Shown here piece by piece: positions 43,661-53,247 of a stretch of DNA of 64,000 nucleotides (positions within the stretch are counted from its first letter, which is position 1; each line of letters starts with the position of its first letter). Below the pieces are notes generated by a model. It was not told the origin of the DNA, ran no database searches, and worked only from the letters and a program-made list of their open reading frames with translations. The stretch is from positions 208,803 through 272,802 of the forward strand of contig NZ_NFZV01000002.1 in NCBI RefSeq assembly GCF_003399765.1, given 5' to 3'. This stretch comes from Alkalilimnicola ehrlichii (GTDB lineage: Bacteria > Pseudomonadota > Gammaproteobacteria > Nitrococcales > AK92). The position numbers and the translations under genes were made by a program.

Positions 43661-45954
43661 TATTGAAACCATCCTCTAAATCGACCGCGTCGCGGCTGCG
43701 CATCTTCAACGCAAGCGGCATCCGGTGGCATCTTGCCTCGAATATAGGGTAACTGCACGACATCCGCGCAATACTCTTCGGCCCGCAAACCACTCGCGGG
43801 CTCAATCCAGGACATCTCCACCGACGCCGGCAAACTATCGGGCAACGGCCGCAGCTCTAAGCTGGCAAACGTTTGCCCCCAAACCTGCAACGCTCCTGAA
43901 GCGCCCGTGAGCCCGGTGCTGCGGTTGTCGTCGTGACCCAACCAGAACACGCCGAGCATATCGCTACTGTAACCGGCGAACCAACTATCGCGGGTATCGT
44001 TGGTCGTCCCCGTCTTGCCGGCCACGGTCAAGCCCGGCGGCAAGTGTCGACCGGCGCTGCGGCCGGTTCCGCTACGCATCGCCTGACGCAGGGCGTAGTC
44101 CAACAGGAAGACCTCGCCGCCATCGAATACCTGCTCTACCGCTAACGGATAACTCTGCAAGACCTCGCCTTCGGCATCCATTACCGATTGTACGGCACGT
44201 AAAGGCGTCTGATAGCCGCCGGATGCGATGGTCTGGTACATCTGCGCAACTTCCAGCGGCGTGTAGTTGACCGCCCCCAGTAATAGCGACGCGTAAACCC
44301 TCGATGGCGGCCGCAGCCCGAGCCTCTCCAAGGCATCAACCACCGCCGGCAAACCAACATCCAACCCTAGCCAAACGGTCGAAACGTTGTAGGAGTTGGC
44401 CAGCGCCTGCCATAACGGCACTTGCCCATGGTAGCGCCCGCTGTAGTTCTTCGGTTCCCAGCGTCTACCGGCAGCGTCCTGCACTTCCATCGGGCTGTCC
44501 AAGACGAGACTGCCTAAACCGTATCGGTCCGGCCGGCTCAACGCCGCCAGGTAAACCGCCGGTTTTATCAACGACCCGACCGGTCGACGCGCCTGCATCG
44601 CCCGGTTAAAGCCGAGATACCCTGCCTCGCGACCACCGATAAGCGCCGCTACGGTGCCGTCGTCTACATTAACGACAACACCCGCCCCTTGCAGTTCCGA
44701 GTCAATCGCTTGCAAACGCTGATCGAGCGAGCGTTGCGCGGCCTCCTGCACATGGGGAACCAACGTCGTAAAAATCTGCAAGCCCTCGGAGCTTAGATCC
44801 TCGGCGCGGTAATCGCGGCGTAAATGCTGCTGCACCAAATCCATGAACGCCGGGTAACGGTTATCGCTGCGGTGCGGCGCCGGACTCACGTCGAGCTCGC
44901 GCGCAATGGCACGCTGGGCTGTCTCCGCATCAATCGACCCGTACGTATGCAGCATTCGCAAAACCAGGTCGCGTCGCTCTTTCGTTCGCTGTGGATGACG
45001 ACGAGGGTTATAGAAAGACGGACCTTTAACCAGACCCGCCATCATCGCCAACTGATCCAGGCGTAAATCTTCAAGCGGCTGGCTAAAATAGTACTCTGCC
45101 GCCAAACCGAACCCATGGATACTACGGTTACCGTCTTGCGCCAGATAGACTTCGTTAAGATAAGCCTCGAGAATTTCGTACTTGTCGTAACGATACTCTA
45201 GCAACAAGGCCATAATAGCCTCGTTAATCTTGCGCCGGAGCGTACGATCGCTGGTCAGGTAAAAGTTTTTCACCAGCTGTTGCGTAATGGTACTACCGCC
45301 CTGCACGACCCGGCCGGCGCGCACATTAGCGACGGCCGCGCGAGCGATGCCGCTCCAGGAAATGCCGCGGTGCTGAAAGAAATTACGGTCTTCGACGACC
45401 AGCAAGGCATGAATCAATTCCGGCGGCACGTCCTCGAGGCGGACCAACACCCGGTCTTCGCCATGCGCAGGATAGATCCCGCCGATTATGGCCGGCTCCA
45501 ACCGCAAGATCGGTAGTTCGCCACCGTCCGCTGCAGACAACGCCGCGACTCGATTGCCCTCGAAACGAATAACCGCACGCCGCGCTTGCTCCTCCCCGTC
45601 CGGGAACCGAAAGCCGCGCGTTGTGACCCGAAACTCGTTGCCATTACGGCTATAAGTACCCGGCGCGCTGCTTTGCGCCACCGGCCGGTAACCTAAGGCT
45701 TCAAACTCGGCAACCAGGTGCTGCGGCCTTAAGCGGGTCCCCTCGTAAAGCTCCAACGGCCGGGCGTACACACGCGCCGGCAAAGCCCACCGCTTGCCTT
45801 CGAATTGGGCTACCACTTGGCGGTCCAGCCATAATACATAGCCGACCGCAAAAGGCGCGCTCAATACCACTAACAACAGCAGGTAAACTAACCAAGAGCG
45901 CTTAGGTCGCGCATGGGCGACTTTACGCTGAGTACGACGCTTACGAGATCCCAT
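43660..45954 (-). CDS. mrcB: Bifunctional penicillin-binding protein 1B
   Basis: 764 residues. An N-terminal basic cytoplasmic tail and one membrane anchor (WLVYLLLLVVLSAPFAVGYVL) are followed by a UB2H-like domain. The GT51 transglycosylase has EDRNFFQHRG with the catalytic Glu, GGSTITQQLVKN and RRKINEAIMALLLE. The transpeptidase has SLIK (active-site Ser), SYN and KTGT motifs. It polymerises and cross-links peptidoglycan. It is followed without a gap by the TPR lipoprotein and helicase genes. Confidence 0.95.
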   Translation of the reverse strand: MGSRKRRTQRKVAHARPKRSWLVYLLLLVVLSAPFAVGYVLWLDRQVVAQFEGKRWALPARVYARPLELYEGTRLRPQHLVAEFEALGYRPVAQSSAPGTYSRNGNEFRVTTRGFRFPDGEEQARRAVIRFEGNRVAALSAADGGELPILRLEPAIIGGIYPAHGEDRVLVRLEDVPPELIHALLVVEDRNFFQHRGISWSGIARAAVANVRAGRVVQGGSTITQQLVKNFYLTSDRTLRRKINEAIMALLLEYRYDKYEILEAYLNEVYLAQDGNRSIHGFGLAAEYYFSQPLEDLRLDQLAMMAGLVKGPSFYNPRRHPQRTKERRDLVLRMLHTYGSIDAETAQRAIARELDVSPAPHRSDNRYPAFMDLVQQHLRRDYRAEDLSSEGLQIFTTLVPHVQEAAQRSLDQRLQAIDSELQGAGVVVNVDDGTVAALIGGREAGYLGFNRAMQARRPVGSLIKPAVYLAALSRPDRYGLGSLVLDSPMEVQDAAGRRWEPKNYSGRYHGQVPLWQALANSYNVSTVWLGLDVGLPAVVDALERLGLRPPSRVYASLLLGAVNYTPLEVAQMYQTIASGGYQTPLRAVQSVMDAEGEVLQSYPLAVEQVFDGGEVFLLDYALRQAMRSGTGRSAGRHLPPGLTVAGKTGTTNDTRDSWFAGYSSDMLGVFWLGHDDNRSTGLTGASGALQVWGQTFASLELRPLPDSLPASVEMSWIEPASGLRAEEYCADVVQLPYIRGKMPPDAACVEDAQPRRGRFRGWFQ

Positions 45955-46012
45955 GAAACCCTTCGAAGCTTGAGGCTATAGCGAATGAAAGCGCGTCGAA
46001 GCCGCGCCGTCC

Positions 46013-46513
46013 TCAGCGCACCGACCGCCAGTTGACAAGCACGCCAAAAGCGCCCAGCACGATGAACAAAAAGAGCGCCCAGGTCGGCAAGCTGACACCC
46101 AGGAAACGGTCGATTTTACCGCACTCTCCGGTACCGCCTAGCATCATGACCATCAACTCCAACCGCGTATGAAACTCAGACAGGTAACCGAAGTCGGCGC
46201 TGCAGGACACAATCTGATCGGCAGGCCGGCTCTGCAACCAGACATGACGCCCGGCAATGGCAATGCCGATACCGCTGACCATCGCCGTAAGGCCGCTAAA
46301 GACGCGGCCGCCGATTCCAGCCGGATGAAAAATCGTCGCCAGCAAGAACACGACGCCTATGGCGAAGAAGACAAGACGTTGAAAAATGCACAAGGGGCAC
46401 GGCTCCATGTGCTGAAAATACTGAAGATAATAGGCAAAGGCGATCATCAAAGCGCAGACCACGAACCCCAACCCGTTGAGTTGGCGGCGGTAATCCGTCA
46501 GGCGATGCAACAT
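46013..46513 (-). CDS. dsbB: Disulfide bond formation protein DsbB
   Basis: About 166 residues, four helices. It has the quinone-reactive pair CPLC in the first periplasmic loop (MEPCPLCIFQRL) and the second Cys pair (VSCSADF and GTGECGKID), as in DsbB. It reoxidises DsbA and passes electrons to ubiquinone. The ATG at 46513 has GGAG in front and is preferred to 46525. DsbA is not in the window. Confidence 0.93.
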   Translation of the reverse strand: MLHRLTDYRRQLNGLGFVVCALMIAFAYYLQYFQHMEPCPLCIFQRLVFFAIGVVFLLATIFHPAGIGGRVFSGLTAMVSGIGIAIAGRHVWLQSRPADQIVSCSADFGYLSEFHTRLELMVMMLGGTGECGKIDRFLGVSLPTWALFLFIVLGAFGVLVNWRSVR

Positions 46514-46955
46514 TCTCCACTCCATCCCTGATTTTTAAGATTACCGCATTCTAGCAGACACAGCCGCCGTGGCGCTCCTGTCCTCTGTCTAACGTGAACA
46601 AATCCGCATTTTAGGGAAACGCCGCCCTCCTGCCTCTCCGGCCGGAGACCTTGCCCTTACGGAGTAAAGCTTATCGTTCGAATGTTGAGAAAGGCTCTAG
46701 CACAGCCATCTCTTTACCTACAAGACAGGCTCTGAACAGACGTTAGGACCTGAGTTTTCAGGAACGCCGGCTTTACCGCTGGAAGTGGCTTGGCAGCTTA
46801 GCTATGGTAGTGGACGGCGTGCCATCGCAGACAGCCAGTTAAGGAAGCGCTGATTTGCTCCCTGGGGTCTCCGCGCGACCGACATAGGGGCCGAGAAAAC
46901 ACCCAGTGCTTTCTTTACGGTACGCCGCGCGCTCATTCTAACAAGGGAGATCGGG
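46514..46955. other. Intergenic region upstream of fadE
   Basis: About 440 bp with no gene. The only structure seen is the perfect 14-bp palindrome TCTCCGGCCGGAGA at 46635-46648, either an operator or a small cruciform. The promoters of dsbB (minus) and fadE (plus) must lie here. Confidence 0.4.
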
Positions 46956-49400
46956 ATGGTTACGCTTGCATGGCTCGTCGTGCTCATCGTTGTCGTCATG
47001 ACGCTGGCCTACCACCGGGCGCCGCTTTGGCTGAGCACTCTTGCCGTTGCCGGCTACCTTGCCGCCGTCCACCTCCTCAGCCCGCCGCCTATCGTTATTA
47101 TGGGCATATTGTGGGCATTATTCCTGGCTGCCGCCGTACTGCTGAATCTCGCACCGTTGCGACGAAAGCTCATTAGCAATCGGGTGAAAACCTGGTTTAG
47201 CCGCCGCTCCCCCCATTTATCCGCGACCGAACGCCAGGCCTTGGGAGCGGGTACCGTCTGGTGGGACGCTGAGCTTTTCTCCGGCCGACCACGTTGGAAA
47301 TCGCTGTTAAGACAACCAAAACCGGCACTTAGTCAAGCAGAGCGGGCTTTCCTAGAAGGTCCGACCGAAGAGCTGTGCCGGATGCTCGACGAATGGCGCA
47401 TCACCGAAACTCATCGCGACCTACCGCCAGCGGTGTGGAATTTCCTAAAAGAACAAGGCTTCATGGGTTTAATAATCCCTACCGAATACGGCGGGAAGGG
47501 GTTCTCCGCCTATGCCCATTCGCAGATTCTGGTAAAAGTCGGTAGCCGCAGCCCCACCGCGGGCGTGACGATCAGCGTACCCAATTCGCTAGGGCCGGCC
47601 GAGCTTCTGCTCCATCATGGCACGGCTGAGCAACGCGAATACTACTTACCGAAGCTTGCCCGCGGCGAAGAGATTCCCTGTTTCGCGCTGACCGGCCCGG
47701 AAGCAGGCTCCGACGCCGCCGCTATTCCCGATTACGGGGTTGTCTGTCGCGGCGAACACGAAGGGCGCGAAATCATCGGCTTACGGCTCAACTGGGACAA
47801 GCGTTACATTACGCTAGCGCCAGTTGCCACCCTGCTAGGTTTGGCGTTTAAGGTGTACGACCCGGAGCAACTGCTCGGCGGCGATTACCAACGCGGCATT
47901 AGTATCGCGTTAATTCCAAGCACAACGCCAGGCGTCGACATCGGCCACCGGCACCGACCGTTAGAGGCGGCCTTCATGAACGGCCCGACACGGGGCAGGA
48001 ATGTCTTCATTCCGCTCGACTGGGTTATCGGCGGCGAAGCCGGAATCGGACAAGGCTGGCAAATGTTAATGAACTGCCTGGCGGCGGGGCGCGCCATTTC
48101 CTTGCCCGCCAACGCCTGCGGCACAGCGCAGTTAGCGACGGCCGTCAGCGGCGCTTATGCCCGTATCAGGCGACAGTTCAAACGCCCGATAAGCGACTTT
48201 GAAGGCATCCAAGAGCTTCTGGCCCGCATGGGCGGCAACACGTACATGCTGGATGCGGCACGCACCCTAACAACCCGTGCGATCGACCAAGGCCAGAAAC
48301 CCGCCGTTTTATCGGCTATCGTCAAGTACCAACTGACCGAACGCTCACGTCGGATACTTAACGATGCTATGGATATACACGCGGGAAAAAGCATTTGCCT
48401 CGGCCCGAACAACTATTTGGCGCGTTTTTTCCAAAGCGCCCCGATTCCAATCACCGTGGAAGGCTCGAATCTCCTCACCCGCAACATGATCATCTTCGGG
48501 CAAGGCGCACTACGCTGCCATCCGTTCCTGCTGAAGGAAATCAATGCAGCCGGGAGTACCGCGCCCGATGCCGAAAAAGCCTTCGACCGGGCATTTTTCG
48601 GCCATATCGGTTTGCTAGCCAGCAACAAAATACGCAGCGTCGTGCTTGGCGTGACCGACGGCCGCATCGTACTCACGCATGGCGCCCCAGAATTGAGGCG
48701 CCATTATCAGCGACTAACCCGCGCTGCCGCCGCGTTTGCCTTTGTTGCCGATATGACCCTCATCACGCAAGGCGCCGCCCTGAAGCGGAGGGAGCGCTTA
48801 TCCGCCCGTTTGGGCGATGCACTAAGCGCACTGTATCTCGCCTCTGCCGTTCTCAAGCGTTATGAGAACGAAGGGCGCGAGCAACTCGATCTCCCCATGG
48901 TCGATTGGGCCGTCGCAACGCTGCTCTACGAAAGCCAACAGGCACTCCACGAGACACTGCGCAATTTTCCTAATCGCCCGCTCGGCCGTTTGTTACGGGC
49001 TCTCGTGTTCCCGCTCGGCCGCCGCTACCAGAAACCCAACGACGTCTTAGACCGCCAGGTTGCCGAGTTATTGACTAAGCCAACGGCAAGCCGAGACCGC
49101 CTCACCAGCGCTATGTTTCGCGCAACTGACCCGGACGATCCCATCGCGCGTCTAGAGAAAACCTTTACGCTACTGGTCTCTGCAGCCCCGATCGAGCAAA
49201 AATTGCAGGCAGCGGAACGCGCCGGCCAACTGCGTTTCGCTCCCGGCATCGATCCGGTGCAAGCGGCTTTGGCCGCCGGCATCATCGATCCAGGCGAAGC
49301 CGAGCGCCTTGGCGAGGCGATTCGTATGCGTCAGTCGGTTATCATGGTGGACGAATTCGCGGCCAGTACGCCGATTAAGTCTTTACCAGGCCCCGTTTAA
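46956..49400 (+). CDS. fadE: Acyl-CoA dehydrogenase FadE
   Basis: 814 residues, the long FadE type with N-terminal hydrophobic helices (about 1-65), the FAD acyl-CoA dehydrogenase core (GLIIPTEYGGKGFSAYAHS, FALTGPEAGSDAAAIPD, ITVEGSNLLTRNMIIFGQGA) and a C-terminal DUF1974 region. It oxidises acyl-CoA to enoyl-CoA at the membrane. AGGGAG precedes the ATG. First gene of a three-gene operon with the thiolase homologue and the fadB/J-like gene. Confidence 0.93.
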   Translation: MVTLAWLVVLIVVVMTLAYHRAPLWLSTLAVAGYLAAVHLLSPPPIVIMGILWALFLAAAVLLNLAPLRRKLISNRVKTWFSRRSPHLSATERQALGAGTVWWDAELFSGRPRWKSLLRQPKPALSQAERAFLEGPTEELCRMLDEWRITETHRDLPPAVWNFLKEQGFMGLIIPTEYGGKGFSAYAHSQILVKVGSRSPTAGVTISVPNSLGPAELLLHHGTAEQREYYLPKLARGEEIPCFALTGPEAGSDAAAIPDYGVVCRGEHEGREIIGLRLNWDKRYITLAPVATLLGLAFKVYDPEQLLGGDYQRGISIALIPSTTPGVDIGHRHRPLEAAFMNGPTRGRNVFIPLDWVIGGEAGIGQGWQMLMNCLAAGRAISLPANACGTAQLATAVSGAYARIRRQFKRPISDFEGIQELLARMGGNTYMLDAARTLTTRAIDQGQKPAVLSAIVKYQLTERSRRILNDAMDIHAGKSICLGPNNYLARFFQSAPIPITVEGSNLLTRNMIIFGQGALRCHPFLLKEINAAGSTAPDAEKAFDRAFFGHIGLLASNKIRSVVLGVTDGRIVLTHGAPELRRHYQRLTRAAAAFAFVADMTLITQGAALKRRERLSARLGDALSALYLASAVLKRYENEGREQLDLPMVDWAVATLLYESQQALHETLRNFPNRPLGRLLRALVFPLGRRYQKPNDVLDRQVAELLTKPTASRDRLTSAMFRATDPDDPIARLEKTFTLLVSAAPIEQKLQAAERAGQLRFAPGIDPVQAALAAGIIDPGEAERLGEAIRMRQSVIMVDEFAASTPIKSLPGPV

Positions 49401-49409
49401 GGAGACCGC

Positions 49410-50712
49410 ATGGCAGCGAAACCCGGCGCCGAAGCCGGTAAACCGGTTTACATCGTCGACGGCTCCCGCACGCCGTTTCTGAAAATCAACGACCGCCCCG
49501 GACCGTTTAGCGCCGCCGACCTTGCCGTCGCGGCGGGGCGCCCTCTGCTGTCCCGACAACCGTTCGACGCTGCCGACCTCGACCAGATCATCGTAGGCAA
49601 CACCGCTGTCGCTTCAACGGCCATCGATCTCGCCCGCAGTATTGCGTTACGCCTGAATTGCGGTCATCAGGTTACGGGCTATACGGTACAGCGTGGAGAA
49701 GGCTCCGGTATGCAAGCCGTCGATACGGCAGCGAGGCGAATCGCCACAGGCGAAGCGGATTTGATTCTAGCCGGCGGCACCGATGCCATGAGTCATGCCC
49801 CGTTACAATTCGACGAGGGGATACTGAGATTTTATAGCGAATGGCAGCAACGTCCCGGCATCGCCGACCGACTTCGCCTTGCCATGGGATTCGATCCGCG
49901 CTGGTTCCGCCTTCGAGATCCGCTCAAAGCAACGCCGGCACAATCGGATCTGGACTTGAAACTGGGCGATAGCGCCGAAGCGTTAACCGAGACGTTTGCC
50001 ATTTCTCGCGCGCGTATCGACGCCTACGCCATCCAAAGCCACCAGCGCGCCGGTGCCGCCGTGCAAAGCAGCGACCGCCCGGAGCGTGAGCCTATCTATA
50101 GCCCCGATGGCCGTATGTTCGCCGAAGACGGCTGTATACGCGCCGATGCCAGCCCTGCCGACTTCAAGGCCCTACCGCCGCTTTATGCTGCCGAGGTGGG
50201 CCGCCTAACGGCAGGCAATAGCGCCCCCCGGCCGATGGCGCAGCCTGGCTACTGCTCGCCAGCGAGCAGGCGGTAAAAACGCACGGGCTACCCGTACTTG
50301 GCAAGCTGGCGGACACCTGCTGGGTTGGGCTCGACCCGACCATGGCAGGGCTCGGCGCTGCTCATGCCGCTACGCCGATTCTGAAACGACGACGTTGGGA
50401 TCTGAACGATGTCGACTACTGGGAGATCAACGAGAACTTTTCCAGCCAAGTTCTTGCCTGTCTGGAAGCCTGGCAAGACAAAGATTACTGCCGCGAGCAG
50501 CTTGCCAAGCGCGACGCGGTGGGCGAGCTGGAGATGGGCCGATTAAATATAGAAGGCGGAGCCATCGCTCTTGGCGATCCCACCGCAGCCAGCGGGGCCC
50601 GCTTGATTCTGCACCTACTGCATATACTGCAAAACAGCAGGCAAAACGAGGCATCGCGACCTTGGCCATCAGCGGCGGCCAGGGCGGAGCCATGCTGCTG
50701 GAACGACCGTAA
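49410..50712 (+). CDS. Thiolase-fold protein with all catalytic residues replaced (pseudo-thiolase), two frameshifts in this sequence
   Basis: After repair of two short homopolymer deletions (C run 50224-50229, A run 50643-50646) this is a 433-residue thiolase homologue with normal framework: YIVDGSRTPFLKINDRPGPFS, ADLILAGGTDAMSHAP, FAISRARIDAYAIQSHQRAG, GLDPTMAGLGAAHA, EINENFSSQVLACL and EGGAIALG. The three catalytic positions differ from active enzymes. The nucleophile loop is QRGEGSGMQA instead of NRxCxSGMQA (Glu97 for Cys). GHP is GDP (Asp390 for His). The final CIGGGQG is AISGGQG (Ala420 for Cys). It should not perform thiolysis; it may be a structural or regulatory partner of the neighbouring hydratase/dehydrogenase, or bind another acyl-CoA. 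It starts 9 bp after fadE with GGAG. Confidence 0.85.
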
Positions 50713-50727
50713 CGGGTGAGCATAACC

Positions 50728-52773
50728 ATGGCGCAACATTTGAAGCACTGGCGAACCCGACGCGATATCGACGACATCCTCTGGATTCGCTATCAAGGCC
50801 CGCACGACGACACCAATCTGCTCACCCAAGCGGGGATAGACGAGCTGATCCGCTTAATCGACGAGTTGAGCGACGACGACAGCTACAGCGGCCTGGTATT
50901 CCTACCCGATCCGCAACGGGGCTTCATCGCCGGCACCGACCGCGAGGTATTAGAAGCGGTCCAAGCATCGGAAGCGCCGCTACCGCACATACAAGCTCTT
51001 CAGGCGCGCTTACAGAAGCTTGCACAGCTCTCTATTCCTACCGTAGCGGCCATACATGGCACCTGTTTTTCCGGCGGTTTGGAGATAGCGCTAGCCTGTC
51101 GCTATCGCGTTGCTACGGACGCGGCGGAAACCCGGCTAGGTTTCCCCGATATAAGCGCGCTTGAGCTGCACCCTTGCTGGGGCGGGACGGTGCGCTTACC
51201 GCAGCTTATCGGCGAGGCCCGCGGCTTGCCCATGCTGATCGATGCCGAGGTCATCGATACTGTCGAAGCCCGGCGTATCGGCTTAGTCGATCAGCGCGTC
51301 CCCAGTCATCAATTACGGACCGCCGCTCGCCGCCTGGTATTAAGGCAACCGCGTAGCCAACAGCAAGCGGGTATCGCCGCTCAAGTCAGCAAGCTGGCGC
51401 TGTTTCGCCAAGGCTTACTAAGGCGCTTACGATTGAACGCGGCGCAGCAGTACGACCCTCAGCACAACCCCGCTCCCTTCGCCATTCTCGATCTCGAAGA
51501 AGCCGCTAGCGGCGACATCGGGGCACGCTTACAAGCGGAGGCGGAGTCTTTCGTCAAACTCGCACTCAGCGACACAACGCGTAACTTGTTACGCCTCGAC
51601 CGTCACAAGCAGCGCTTGGAAGCGCTGGGTCAAATAGGCAAAGCCGAAGGCATACGCCATGTTCACGTCGTCGGCGCGGGCACGATGGGTAGCGCCATCG
51701 CCGCATGGTGCGCGCTTAAAGGCCTGAAGGTGACATTGCAAGACGCCGTCCCTCGCCATATTGCTGCGGCCATTCGGCATGCCGTACCGCACTTTCAGGC
51801 TCAACTCGGCGCCGAACCGCTCGTGGCAGCGGCCTTAGACCGTCTGCAACCGGACCCCAGCGGCTACGGGCTTGTACAAGCCGATGTCGTACTGGAAGCC
51901 GTCACCGAAGAGGTCGAGGTTAAAAAAACGTTATTGCGGAACTTAGAACCCCACATCAAACCCGATGCCATCATTGGCAGCAATACGTCGAGCATTCCTC
52001 TGGAAACGCTGGCGGAAAGCTTGGACAACCCAAGCCGGTTAGTGGGAATACATTTCTTCAATCCTTTAGTACAGCGGCCTTTAGTCGAAGTTGCTGCCGG
52101 CAAACAAACCAGCCGGGCAACACTCAACAAGGCGCGCGGTTTCGTGGGTTTAATCGACCGCCTGCCGTTACCGGTAGCCGGCAACCCTGGCCTTTTAATC
52201 AACCGGGTCATCAACGCTTACTTGCTTGAAGGTATGACCATGGCGGACGAAGGTTTGGCCCCCACCTTAATCGACCAAAGCGCACGCGGTTTCGGCATGG
52301 CACTAGGACCGCTAGAGTTGGCGGACCGAATAGGTCTCGACGTTTGCCTACAAGTCGCGCGTAGCCTCGCCGAGCATGGCGGCGGAGAAGTACCGGATAC
52401 GCTAGCAATACACGTCGCCGCCGGCCGGCTCGGTAGCAAAAGCGGGCGCGGGTTCTACGAATACAAACAAAAACGGGCGGTCAAACTGGCTCCGGACCCG
52501 GACCATACGTCTCGCGACGACATCACCGACCGCCCCATTTACCGCCTTCTCAACGAAGCGGTACGTTGTCTTCGAGAAGGTATTGTGGAGGATGCCGACC
52601 TACTGGACGTAGGTCTGACGTTAAGCACCGGCTTTCCCGGTTTTCGCGGCGGGCCGATCCATTATGTATGCCAGCGCGGCGCCGATGCATCCGCCCACCG
52701 TTTAGGAGAACTTGCCAGCTACTACGGCGAGCGCTTCGAGCCGGACGAAGGCTGGAAAACGCTATGCGGTTAA
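50728..52773 (+). CDS. FadB/FadJ-like enoyl-CoA hydratase/3-hydroxyacyl-CoA dehydrogenase
   Basis: About 681 residues from the ATG at 50728 (an upstream GTG at 50716 is possible). The N-terminal crotonase domain has SGGLEIALACRYRVATD with the first acid (Glu119), but the second catalytic acid is Asp141 (GFPDISALEL) where FadB and FadJ have Glu, and the loop that follows is unusual. The dehydrogenase domain is complete: Rossmann VVGAGTMGSAIAAW, SNTSSIPLETLA, catalytic VGIHFFNPLVQRPLVE, NPGLLINRVINAYLLEG, and a C-terminal copy ending near TGFPGFRGGPIHY. Partner of the thiolase-like protein upstream; hydratase activity may be reduced. Confidence 0.88.
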   Translation: MAQHLKHWRTRRDIDDILWIRYQGPHDDTNLLTQAGIDELIRLIDELSDDDSYSGLVFLPDPQRGFIAGTDREVLEAVQASEAPLPHIQALQARLQKLAQLSIPTVAAIHGTCFSGGLEIALACRYRVATDAAETRLGFPDISALELHPCWGGTVRLPQLIGEARGLPMLIDAEVIDTVEARRIGLVDQRVPSHQLRTAARRLVLRQPRSQQQAGIAAQVSKLALFRQGLLRRLRLNAAQQYDPQHNPAPFAILDLEEAASGDIGARLQAEAESFVKLALSDTTRNLLRLDRHKQRLEALGQIGKAEGIRHVHVVGAGTMGSAIAAWCALKGLKVTLQDAVPRHIAAAIRHAVPHFQAQLGAEPLVAAALDRLQPDPSGYGLVQADVVLEAVTEEVEVKKTLLRNLEPHIKPDAIIGSNTSSIPLETLAESLDNPSRLVGIHFFNPLVQRPLVEVAAGKQTSRATLNKARGFVGLIDRLPLPVAGNPGLLINRVINAYLLEGMTMADEGLAPTLIDQSARGFGMALGPLELADRIGLDVCLQVARSLAEHGGGEVPDTLAIHVAAGRLGSKSGRGFYEYKQKRAVKLAPDPDHTSRDDITDRPIYRLLNEAVRCLREGIVEDADLLDVGLTLSTGFPGFRGGPIHYVCQRGADASAHRLGELASYYGERFEPDEGWKTLCG

Positions 52774-52821
52774 GAAAAACCTAAGCGCTCCGGCTCCCTT
52801 GCCGCCAGCGAATACCGCACT

Positions 52822-53121
52822 TTACGCCTCTAACGAACGGTTGGCCCAGACAGGATCGTTAACCGGATACAAAACGCCGAGGTTGAAACTACAGCAGCTG
52901 TAATAGCCTGCCGCGCAGTTAACCAAGCGAGGGCGAGGCGACGCTTGCCGACAAAGCTCGCCATGGCGAACGACCTGTTCGATCCAGGGTTCGGAAGCTC
53001 GGCTTTGGCGGCGAAACGCACCGTATCTCGCCAGCTGCAGCCATCGATCGTACCAATCGAACACTATTTCTGTACCGGCTCGATTTATCGCCAACCAACG
53101 CTGCAACCAGAACGTATACAT
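52822..53121 (-). CDS. Small hypothetical protein
   Basis: 99 residues from the ATG at 53121, chosen because a strong GGAGGAG lies 8 nt upstream; another ATG seven bases earlier is in a different frame. The N-terminal half is aromatic and amphipathic (MYTFWLQRWLAINRAG, FDWYDRWLQLARYGAF) and the rest has five Cys. It is loosely reminiscent of short phasin-like helices, but I recognise no family. It is convergent with the fad operon. Confidence 0.5.
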   Translation of the reverse strand: MYTFWLQRWLAINRAGTEIVFDWYDRWLQLARYGAFRRQSRASEPWIEQVVRHGELCRQASPRPRLVNCAAGYYSCCSFNLGVLYPVNDPVWANRSLEA

Positions 53122-53247
53122 ACCCCATCTCCTCCTGGTCTGCCTAAACATTGGCTACCAGTGCAGAGAAATGTATTCCAGCCGCCGACCCAAATTGCTT
53201 ACCGAACGGCCACAAAGCTAGGTTAACGGCCGGCTCATAACAGAATT

